A stretch of DNA of 43,788 nucleotides from assembly GCA_030595665.1 (NCBI GenBank), contig JAUVCV010000017.1, positions 1 to 43,788 on the forward strand, in the 5' to 3' direction. Below are positions 8,045-15,313 of the stretch, piece after piece (position 1 is the first letter of the stretch; the number at the start of each line of letters is the position of its first letter). Below the pieces are notes generated by a model. The model saw nothing but the letters and a program-made list of their open reading frames with translations. It ran no database searches and was not told the origin of the DNA. The DNA is from Methanogenium sp. Lineage in GTDB: Archaea > Halobacteriota > Methanomicrobia > Methanomicrobiales > Methanomicrobiaceae. The position numbers were made by a program, and so were the translations under genes.

Positions 8045-8530
8045 TCAGGCATTGTTCTTTTCCGCACCAATCACACAGAAGTCATTCTCCGTCTCTGCCG
8101 AGATAATGCTAAACCCGGCGACAAGAACAACACCGGGAACAAGCACCCGGTACGCCTCCGCAAAGGCACGTGCCGGGTCGTCAAAAAAGCAGATAACGGT
8201 CACCATCAGGACTGACGAACACGACCCGTCTTTGAGGGGAAGAGACTCCCCCACTCCACGGATAACCTCTATTCCCCGCCGACGGGCCATTTGTCCAAGG
8301 GCAACGGACGGTTCTATCCCGACAGGGATTCCCAGTGACACGGCAAACCGCCCGGACCCGACACCCACCTCAACCGTCCGGGGTGTCCGAGGCGGGAAGG
8401 ACCTCCCGTATACGCTCACATTCTGCACGGTATACCTTCCGGTGCACACCAAACCAGTCATCATACGCATCGGCATGTTCCTCAAATACTTCCCTGCGGC
8501 AATGTTATTCACCCAATCCTGAATGTGCAT
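8045..8530 (-). pseudogene. Frameshifted and C-terminally truncated class I SAM methyltransferase
   Basis: The open frame contains the SAM-binding motif I region VEVGVGSGRFA and the later motifs SLPLKDGS and AYRVLVPGG-like (VLVPGVVLVAG), typical of UbiE-like small-molecule methyltransferases. The expected N-terminal part, FEEHADAYDDWFGVHRKVY, is encoded in another frame from about 8489 down to 8376. That frame runs into a stop exactly where the SAM motif frame should begin, so about one nucleotide is missing near 8372-8380. The protein also ends early after ENDF, lacking the usual last 50-60 residues. Two defects favour a true pseudogene over a sequencing error. Confidence 0.75.
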
Positions 8531-8661
8531 AGTGCCCGCCGTCAAGATTATAGTCATCCTCCAACCCCGCTCTTTCAATGCAGATACGTACTCCGCACAT
8601 CACCGGGAGGTGGTTAAAAAATGGAAAAATGGTTGATATCTGATGCTGTTTTTGCGATAAA

Positions 8662-9477
8662 TCAAAGAGTATTCTGTTTCACTTCAAGGGAACGCATTGA
8701 TATCTGATCTCCTCTGAATGATATATCTCCCATATCCGCCAGGTGCCGTACCCTGCTGTAAATGTAATTATCACCGATCTGATGATATTCATCACTAAGC
8801 TGTCCAAGTGTTTCACCAACAACCCATACAGCAGATGTCCATTCATCAGGGACGAGATCGAAGATGAAATCGTCATAGAAATCCTCTTCAACCGAATAGA
8901 GCTGGCCTCTCCATAATGTCCTGAGATTCACATTTTCCTCCTGAAGCCTCGCCCAGACAGCACGATAGTATGCAACTTCATCCTCACGGAGAGGGCGGGA
9001 TGTGCTGCGTGCTGCAACAATCCACTCCGGCCTCATCGCACCGGTTGCATCGGTCACAATTTTGTACGGCTTTCCACCGTATATGCCCTCATCCTCACCA
9101 GTGATTCCGTCCGTCAGGTCGACAACTTCAATCCGGGACAAGTCATCCTGTCGTGACAAAAATTCCAGAAATCCTGCGTATTCCATAACAGATCGCCGTG
9201 AAAACCAGACCACTTTCTTCTCATATGGAACTGACACAGATTCCCGGAACGTGTCAGATAACGTCCTCATCTCATCTGCATATTCGGCAAATTTTCCCTT
9301 CGGACACATTTCGGTGTAAAAATTAATTCGTTTTTCAATATCATACGACCGTATTGGTCCGATTCCCAGGTCATCAGGGAAGGAAATTATTGTTGATTCT
9401 TCGGTTTCTTTGAGGGCATGCCAGACCGTGCCTCTGCCAGAATCTGAAAACGTAATATGTTGTATTCCTGTATGCAT
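8662..9477 (-). CDS. DUF1835 and DUF3658 domain protein
   Basis: The 271-residue protein begins HITFSDSGRG, the signature of the DUF1835 N-terminal domain, and ends with GDNYIYSRVRHL and a GDISFRGDQISMRS segment, the DUF3658 C-terminal domain. Length matches two-domain members found in many bacteria and some archaea, whose function is unknown. The ATG at 9477 is preceded by GGTGACC at about 6 nt. It is alone on its strand, with 289 nt of non-coding DNA upstream, and has no visible membrane segment or signal peptide. Soluble and cytoplasmic by inference. Confidence 0.85.
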   Translation of the reverse strand: MHTGIQHITFSDSGRGTVWHALKETEESTIISFPDDLGIGPIRSYDIEKRINFYTEMCPKGKFAEYADEMRTLSDTFRESVSVPYEKKVVWFSRRSVMEYAGFLEFLSRQDDLSRIEVVDLTDGITGEDEGIYGGKPYKIVTDATGAMRPEWIVAARSTSRPLREDEVAYYRAVWARLQEENVNLRTLWRGQLYSVEEDFYDDFIFDLVPDEWTSAVWVVGETLGQLSDEYHQIGDNYIYSRVRHLADMGDISFRGDQISMRSLEVKQNTL

Positions 9478-9766
9478 TGTATGGTCACCAAATTAATTTC
9501 AAAATACGAGAATCAAATATGAAATTTACCTGAAATAATGCATCAAATCAGACGATAAAGATTGGTGAGAGGGCACATTGCAATAATGACAGAGGAATAT
9601 ACTCCTGTTCGGCCGGGCTGAAAACCTCCTGTGGACCACGCATCAGTCGCTACCGGTCATTGTCATGAAACTCAAAAGGATTCCCATGGCGTCATCCGTC
9701 ACAAACTACCAAAATCAGCGTCCATGAGAAGCACCGGATGGTATGCCTCCCGATTATCCCTCATCT

Positions 9767-10135
9767 TCACTTCCCATACAGACACTCTTTCACCCGCTTA
9801 TCCACACCGGCCTCCCGCCGTTTCAGTGTATCAATATCAGGTTTCCCGTCCCAGTAGAAATGAAAGAGAGCGTAGAGGAAGTCCACCGTGATATCCATAA
9901 CTTCCCGCCTGAACCTCACCTCAACCGTGGTGTCCCCGGCAAGGCCCTTGATGGAGAAACAATCAGTCTTCTCAAATTTATAGAACCCTGCACCGACGTT
10001 TGCCATGCACTCCACACGTCCGAAGTTCCCAAGAAAAAGAAAGAAATCCTCTGTCACCGGTTCGCTGAGGAGAAACTCCTTCATCCGGGAACCATCCGCA
10101 CACGATTTATGCCTGACTGAGCGAAGAATCCGCAT
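9767..10135 (-). CDS. Hypothetical protein coupled to the class V aminotransferase
   Basis: The 122-residue protein has alternating short strands and helices (FLLSEPVTEDFFLFLGNFG, then a beta-rich middle and a helical end) and no known family. Two starts are possible. The ATG at 10135 has GGGAGGTGG 7-8 nt upstream but overlaps the preceding enzyme gene by 29 nt. The ATG at 10084 (105 residues) avoids the overlap but has a poor ribosome-binding site. Tight overlap with the desulfurase-family gene implies co-translation and a shared pathway, perhaps as a substrate carrier or accessory protein for sulfur or selenium chemistry. That role is inference only. Confidence 0.65.
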   Translation of the reverse strand: MRILRSVRHKSCADGSRMKEFLLSEPVTEDFFLFLGNFGRVECMANVGAGFYKFEKTDCFSIKGLAGDTTVEVRFRREVMDITVDFLYALFHFYWDGKPDIDTLKRREAGVDKRVKECLYGK

Positions 10136-11258
10136 TGTGTGCCACCTCCCGTATCGCGTTCACTGTGATTCTGCATTCCTCATCGGTGGTAAACCAGGAG
10201 AGACTGAGCCGAACACAGCCTTTCCCGCCATTGAGTGCCTGGTGCACCAGAGGAGCACAGTGTAGTCCGGTCCGGGAAATAACACCATAAGCACGGGCCA
10301 GAATGAATCCCACATCATCATTCTCCATCCCCCTGATGTTGAACGCGACGATGGGCAGATGGGGAGTCTCGTTATAAATAACAATATTTGGCTCATTCCT
10401 GAGTTCCTGTATGATATATGACGTCTGCCGCTCTCCTTTTTCGGCAATGGCATCCGTACCTGCTGAATTTACAAATGCAATTCCTGCCGCAAGCGCCGCA
10501 AGACCGGGGTAGTTATGGGTCCCAATTTCAAATTTCTCCGGCATCTCCTGTGGCTGAAGAAGGGAGAAAGAATCGGTTCCCGTCCCGCCGGAACGCACCG
10601 ATGCCACCCGTTCCGGGTCGCGGATATAAAATCCCCCGGTTCCCGGCACGCCAAAGAGGGCCTTGTGGCCGGTAAAGACATACGCGTCTACCGGAAAGTT
10701 CCCGAGGTCCACCGGAATATGCCCCGCAGTCTGTGCCCCGTCAACGATGAAATATATGCCATGGCGATGGAGTATTTTTCCTATCGCCTGAATATCCTGC
10801 ACAGAACCAAGCACATTACTTCCATGGCTCATGACCATGAGCCGGGTGTCCGGCCGAATTGCATTCAGGACAGCGTCGGGGGAGACGATGGCGTTCTCAA
10901 ACGGAACTATTGTGAGACTGATACACCCCTGCTTTTCCAGTTCATGGAGTGGCCGCAGCACAGAATTATGGTCCAGTGCGGTTGTGATGACATGGCAGGG
11001 TCCCTCTATCCCGGCAAGAAATCCGGGGATGAGAATATTAAGAGAGTCTGTCGCGTTATGCGTGAATATCCAGTTCTCCTCCGGGCCGGCGCCAAAGAAC
11101 CGGGCAAGTGCCTCACGTGCCAGAGCGACATAATCCTCCCCCTGGCTCCCTGCAGTCCGCCCGGACCCGAATATAGGGCGGGCAAGTGACTCACTTATGG
11201 CAGCAGGAACCTCCGGTGGTTTCGGCCAGCTCGTTGCGGCATTATTCAGGTATATCAT
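10107..11258 (-). CDS. Cysteine desulfurase family protein (class V aminotransferase)
   Basis: This PLP enzyme (383 residues) belongs to the cysteine desulfurase/selenocysteine lyase group. It begins MIYLNNAATSWPKPP, the usual N terminus of the EF2568-type subfamily. It carries VDGAQTAGH with the PLP-binding Asp and TGHKALFGVPG with the Schiff-base lysine. The candidate catalytic Cys is in RTGLHCAP. The ATG at 11258 is preferred over the upstream ATG at 11282: it matches the family N terminus, GGAGGAG lies upstream of it, and a TATA-like box at 11300-11305 places the transcript start downstream of 11282. It probably releases sulfur or selenium from cysteine; substrate not deducible. Confidence 0.9.
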   Translation of the reverse strand: MIYLNNAATSWPKPPEVPAAISESLARPIFGSGRTAGSQGEDYVALAREALARFFGAGPEENWIFTHNATDSLNILIPGFLAGIEGPCHVITTALDHNSVLRPLHELEKQGCISLTIVPFENAIVSPDAVLNAIRPDTRLMVMSHGSNVLGSVQDIQAIGKILHRHGIYFIVDGAQTAGHIPVDLGNFPVDAYVFTGHKALFGVPGTGGFYIRDPERVASVRSGGTGTDSFSLLQPQEMPEKFEIGTHNYPGLAALAAGIAFVNSAGTDAIAEKGERQTSYIIQELRNEPNIVIYNETPHLPIVAFNIRGMENDDVGFILARAYGVISRTGLHCAPLVHQALNGGKGCVRLSLSWFTTDEECRITVNAIREVAHNADSSLSQA

Positions 11259-11298
11259 TGCTGATGGGTTTGTCTCCTCCATAGAACCACAATTCCTT

Positions 11299-11308
11299 GT
11301 ATATAGTG
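11299..11308 (-). promoter_or_regulatory. TATA-like promoter of the cysteine desulfurase-family gene
   Basis: The minus strand reads ACTATATACA. About 25 nt downstream lies 11277-11279, leaving a leader that contains GGAGGAG before the ATG at 11258. Confidence 0.4.
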
Positions 11309-11733
11309 TGTATTATCCTGAGTGCACCAAAAAGGGTGGGGGTGTGCGAATTTCTGACGGTAGTATCTATGCCAGTGCCAATCTGACTGCACCTCTTATG
11401 GATATACATACTGCCACTGGAATCATGAAGATATTAAACAGTGCCATCCTGATGGGATGGGAAGCAACACGCTGTCATCACACCAGAAAACCATTCTCCT
11501 GAACGAATCCTATCATGTTCTGATGGAGTATTGCATGAACTACCGGTTTTCATTCTGTATTGGCGACCTGATAGAAACCGCTGAGAAGACTCATTCAGAA
11601 ATATGGAATGATCGGTTTGGCGACAAACCAATCCCGGGATAAAACAAGACAAAGATAAACCGACCAGATTTTTTGTCGGTAACGTTTGTTTGATGCCGGA
11701 GGAGAGACTAAATTCTCATACGGAAGAATAATC
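11309..11733. other. Intergenic stretch without a secure gene
   Basis: About 425 bp. A 61-codon plus-strand frame (11457-11642) has plausible composition but no ribosome-binding site, promoter or recognised motif, so it is not called. Nothing else seen. Confidence 0.5.
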
Positions 11734-11919
11734 ATGAAACGATTCAGCGCAACACTCACCGGAACAATTGCTGTAGACACTGACCTGCAGTGTGATGCAG
11801 AAGTTCTGATAGAAAATATTCTCAGGGATGTCAGGTCACAACTTGCAGAACGCGGCAGTATCAAAGATTCTTCAATTTCTGTTTCAACGATTGAAGAAGT
11901 GACGAATACCAAACAGTAA
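11734..11919 (+). CDS. Small hypothetical protein
   Basis: The 61-residue protein (ATG at 11734) starts with an alternating hydrophobic beta-like segment (FSATLTGTIAV). A helix follows (AEVLIENILRDVRSQLAERG), then a final strand (SSISVSTIEEV). This beta-alpha-beta pattern fits a folded mini-protein. The frame stays open upstream to a TTG at 11686, but those 16 residues do not resemble an N terminus. No strong ribosome-binding site. Unknown function; called real because secondary-structure periodicity and composition are protein-like. Confidence 0.55.
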   Translation: MKRFSATLTGTIAVDTDLQCDAEVLIENILRDVRSQLAERGSIKDSSISVSTIEEVTNTKQ

Positions 11920-12199
11920 CCTTGTTTTTTTATACCGTTCCATTTCCCGGAAGAGAGACCGGAAGATACCTCCCGAAGGACACGTCTCATTCTGACATCA
12001 TTCACTTTTGTAATAGTAATAAAGAAGAACCGTGGCACTCATCAATTTGAAAACAGAAATAGGGATAAAAAGCAGAACTATTTCCCCCGTGTGCCGGACA
12101 CGAAGAACTGGTTTGCTTCAGGTTTTCCTTTTTCGGCAGAGACACCACCTGCTCTATCCCGGATACCCTTTCATGTGAGGGACAGGACAACAGGTGAGG

Positions 12200-12526
12200 T
12201 TACTTCACCCCAATAACATCCCTTATTTTCTGCTGTGTTTCAGAACCCCTGGTGCAGTAAAAAGAAAATGCAAGCCCCATCTCACGCGACAGTGGGCAGG
12301 TAGAACAGAGACATTCAACCTCGGTATCGATACAGGCACTCGCACCCAGAGTGCAGAAGGCAAATCCTTCCAGTCCCCCCGTTTCCCCCATTTTCCTCTT
12401 ACACTCCTTAAAGGTTGGACAGATATCACAGATACACTGCTCCTTTCGCTTCTCCACTATCATCTCCCGTTCCTCTGACGTCATATTCAGGGAACGCAGC
12501 ATCAGTTCAAAATAATCTCCTGGCAT
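12200..12526 (-). CDS. DUF2769 cysteine-rich protein
   Basis: The 108-residue protein matches DUF2769, a cysteine-rich family largely confined to methanogens. Eight cysteines are arranged as CICDIC-PTFKEC, then FCTLG-SAC, then CLCSTCPL, and YC near the end. These suggest iron-sulfur or zinc binding, but no biochemical role is established. The ATG at 12526 has GATGAGGT immediately upstream. It is monocistronic, with about 275 nt of AT-rich DNA on its upstream side. Soluble and cytoplasmic by inference. Confidence 0.85.
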   Translation of the reverse strand: MPGDYFELMLRSLNMTSEEREMIVEKRKEQCICDICPTFKECKRKMGETGGLEGFAFCTLGASACIDTEVECLCSTCPLSREMGLAFSFYCTRGSETQQKIRDVIGVK

Positions 12527-12801
12527 ACCTCATCAACAGGAAGCAGAATGGCATTTTTGGTATAAAAATGTAAGCCAGACCAAACCAGTCCGGCATAAAT
12601 CAGAATACAAAATGAATTGAGAAAGAAACGGGAATTCAGGATCATCTGAAGCATATAATTTTAAAAGAACACATTTCGTGAAGAACATTCAACAGCACCT
12701 TCATCAACATTTCTCCGCAGTTTCCCTACATTCAATTCCAAAATAGTTCAATGGAACACTATTTTGTCTGAAGACTTCCATTTTGTATATATCTGAACCC
12801 C

Positions 12802-13506
12802 TCATCCTCTTTTTAGTGCATGATACTGGCCGTCAATATTCTCGACAAACAGAATTTTTTTGCCATCAACCGGACAGGGTTTCGCTGATTTTCCTTCCGG
12901 TATGATAATTCTGCCATCTTTGACCACATGCCCGTCAACAGTGAAGACCGCATCAACTCCCGCTTCAATAAGGGTTGCAACATCGGCAGGGCCCGAAATA
13001 TCCCTGATAGTGCCGCACATCAAATATCTGCCGTCGTTCCCTCCTTTTGCAAGACCAAGACCGGCCATAGTACCAATCACACCATCTTCAGTGCCACCAA
13101 GACCTTCAAGCCTGATTCCAAGATTTGCTGCAAGGGTTCTTGCCTTTTTCTGATTCAGAACGATTCTCTGTGCATCCCTGCCAAACGCAATCATCGGCGG
13201 GAGAATCTCATCTGCACAGGCAACAGCAATTCCGGGATCACTCCCCTCCACAAAATCGTTGAGCATGCACTCCTTTGCGGTTTCAAAGAGCCACTCCTTG
13301 TCATCCCTCTCATTTGCCTCAATATGAAGCACCGCACAACTGTTGTGTGAGGTAAAAGGGATATCCTCATGTACAAAGAGTTGATGACGGGTGATTCCGT
13401 CAACAGGAAATTCCTTGCCGATTTCTGCTGCTGTAGCCCTCGCCAGTTTCCCTGTGCCACGTGATTCCAGGCTATCCGTGTCATCCATAGCAAGATATAT
13501 TTTCAT
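12802..13506 (-). CDS. TiaS-like (tRNA-Ile2 agmatinylcytidine synthetase-related) protein
   Basis: The 234-residue protein opens with MKIYLAMDDTDSLESRGTGK. This resembles the nucleotide-binding DDTDS start of TiaS, the archaeal enzyme that attaches agmatine to C34 of tRNA-Ile2. TiaS itself is much longer (about 400 residues, with OB-fold and zinc-ribbon parts). Here only the N-terminal catalytic-like half is present, with a conserved GGTEDGVIGT loop in the middle. It is therefore a paralogous small family of unknown substrate and not the tRNA enzyme itself. The ATG at 13506 is preceded by AAGGAGATGA at about 5 nt, a strong site. Stand-alone gene. Confidence 0.75.
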   Translation of the reverse strand: MKIYLAMDDTDSLESRGTGKLARATAAEIGKEFPVDGITRHQLFVHEDIPFTSHNSCAVLHIEANERDDKEWLFETAKECMLNDFVEGSDPGIAVACADEILPPMIAFGRDAQRIVLNQKKARTLAANLGIRLEGLGGTEDGVIGTMAGLGLAKGGNDGRYLMCGTIRDISGPADVATLIEAGVDAVFTVDGHVVKDGRIIIPEGKSAKPCPVDGKKILFVENIDGQYHALKRG

Positions 13507-13521
13507 TTATGTCATCTCCTT

Positions 13522-14057
13522 TTTTCCACCAAAGCACGGGATTTTGCAATTAATAATTAATTCGTGACACCAGACAGAGTTGTATCGATAATCTGAATCG
13601 TAAAAACACAGGGACAATCAACACCATATGTCATATCCGGAATGATCAGAGAGAATTTGTATCTTTTCACATCACTCAGCCACATTAATTAAAAACAATT
13701 AACTATTAGTTTCAAATTTACGGAATAAATAATGTTACATTCTTTCAGGCAACAGACTAAATTCATTGAATATGTGGACGAATTGACACATGCAGGTTAA
13801 ATATACCTGGTTAATAACAAGCGATTCAGATATTTCCATACGAAGCAAAAGACCGGAACAATCCACAAGCATTTAACATCACATCGTATTCCAGGGTACA
13901 CTATCTGATAAATAAAAATAAAGGATTCATGTAGAAAATAATCGAACGGGAAAATAGGTATCCACCACCAACCTATGATCTCAGCAGAGATGTGGATACA
14001 TCTTCACTTAACCCGGAAAGCCCGAATACGCAGGGCAGGTAGTCGATAACAGTCCCC
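13522..14057. other. AT-rich intergenic region
   Basis: More than 500 bp with no convincing frame on either strand and no RNA gene recognised. It contains several TATA-like stretches (for example GGTTAAATATACC near 13796) that could drive a small untranslated transcript, but nothing supports one specifically. Confidence 0.5.
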
Positions 14058-14645
14058 TCATTTAAGTCCACGGGCAAACAGTCTGCCGGCATCCCGTGCC
14101 TTCTCCTGCACAGCAGAATCATTGGCGACCGCACGCTTCTCAAAATAACCTTCAGCAGGCAGAGTATCGGTCACCACAAATCCCAGTGCCTCAAGCGGCC
14201 GCTGCATTGCCTCAATCGCAAATCCCCGCTCAGCAGGTTCCGTCTGTTCGGCGACAGAGAATAACAGTGCTTTTCTGCCACGGCCTTCAAAAAAACTCGA
14301 ATACGGCCCGGGCCGAACTCCCGTAAAACGATAGTAGGGATACAGACGGTCAATGAAAGCCTTCATCTCCGTAGTGATATTGTAGTTGTAGGTTGGTGTT
14401 CCAAGAATAATGCCGTCTGCCTCCTCAATTTTGGGATACAGGAGGTGCATGCCATCATAAAAACGGGTGCAGGTGAGATCTTTTCGACAGCGTTCACAGC
14501 CTGTGCAGGGATGGATGGCATAATCACGGAGATGAACCGCCTCCGTCTCTGCTCCTTCAGAAGCCACACCGGCAAGCAATTCTCTGAGCAGGGTATCAGT
14601 GTTCCCACCCACCCGTGGACTCCCGGATATACCGATAATTTTCAT
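14058..14645 (-). CDS. Iron-sulfur flavoprotein (NADPH-dependent FMN reductase family)
   Basis: The 195-residue protein starts with the flavodoxin-like FMN-binding motif GISGSPRVGGNT. It carries the compact cluster motif C-x2-C-x2-C-x4-C in CTGCERCRKDLTC near residues 48-60. That spacing is the signature of methanogen iron-sulfur flavoproteins (Isf), which hold a 4Fe-4S cluster and FMN and are linked to electron transfer and reduction of oxygen species. LGTPTYNYN is the second FMN loop. Its ATG overlaps the stop of the uracil-DNA glycosylase gene by 4 nt, so the two are translationally coupled. Exact electron partner unknown; ferredoxin is usual for the family. Confidence 0.9.
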   Translation of the reverse strand: MKIIGISGSPRVGGNTDTLLRELLAGVASEGAETEAVHLRDYAIHPCTGCERCRKDLTCTRFYDGMHLLYPKIEEADGIILGTPTYNYNITTEMKAFIDRLYPYYRFTGVRPGPYSSFFEGRGRKALLFSVAEQTEPAERGFAIEAMQRPLEALGFVVTDTLPAEGYFEKRAVANDSAVQEKARDAGRLFARGLK

Positions 14646-15247
14646 AATTCTTCTTTGGGGTTTTGGGTATTATTAAGCACTTCCCGGATGGTCTCGAAGT
14701 CAGCTGCAAGCACCTCACGGAATGCAGGCCGGTAGATGGTGGCCGCCGGATGATAGACAGGAATAATGACCCGCTCGCCCCCAATCGTCTGGACACGAAA
14801 TACCTGGCCATGCACCTCAGAGATGGGGCCGGGAGAGAGGCCATAGGACTCGAGCACCCATCGCATCGCAAACCGGCCAAGGGGAACAATCACCTCAGGA
14901 CGGAAAAGGGCAAGCTGGCTCTCAAGATAGGGGCGGCAGGCCTCGATTTCCTCATATGTCGGGTCACGGTTTTTGGGAGGCCGGCACTTGACAATATTGG
15001 TGATGAAGACATCTCCACGGGCAACACCAATTCCTTCAAGGAGACCATCGAGGATACTCCCCGCCCGGCCCACAAAGGGAATCCCCTTTGCATCTTCATT
15101 CCTTCCCGGCGCCTCACCGATGAAGAAAATGCGGGCGGGAACAGGCCCGTCACCCGGGACGGCGTTGGTCCGTGTCTCTGCAAGGGGACAGCGGGTGCAG
15201 GTGCGAATGGCTTCATCCAGCGTGGTGCGTTCGTGCTCAATATTCAT
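14642..15247 (-). CDS. udg: Family 4 uracil-DNA glycosylase
   Basis: This 201-residue enzyme removes uracil from DNA as the first step of base-excision repair. It shows the family 4 features: four cluster-ligating cysteines (CTRC near residues 16-19, then the Cys in IVKCRPP and in EACRPY), motif A GEAPGRNEDAKG and the motif B loop VYHPAATIY. Size is normal for archaeal type 4 enzymes. GGAG lies about 9 nt before the ATG at 15247. It overlaps the Isf-type flavoprotein gene by 4 nt; pairing a cluster-bearing repair enzyme with an oxidative-stress flavoprotein is functionally suggestive but unproven. Confidence 0.93.
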   Translation of the reverse strand: MNIEHERTTLDEAIRTCTRCPLAETRTNAVPGDGPVPARIFFIGEAPGRNEDAKGIPFVGRAGSILDGLLEGIGVARGDVFITNIVKCRPPKNRDPTYEEIEACRPYLESQLALFRPEVIVPLGRFAMRWVLESYGLSPGPISEVHGQVFRVQTIGGERVIIPVYHPAATIYRPAFREVLAADFETIREVLNNTQNPKEEL

Positions 15248-15313
15248 CTGGTATACTCCTGAAAAATGGTTGGATTTTGAAAGAAAGAAAAGATGCGGTT
15301 TGTGACAGCAGTA

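Noticed and set aside
11457-11642. 61-codon plus-strand frame
   Set aside because: Composition is plausible, but there is no ribosome-binding site, promoter or recognisable motif, and nothing to separate it from chance.
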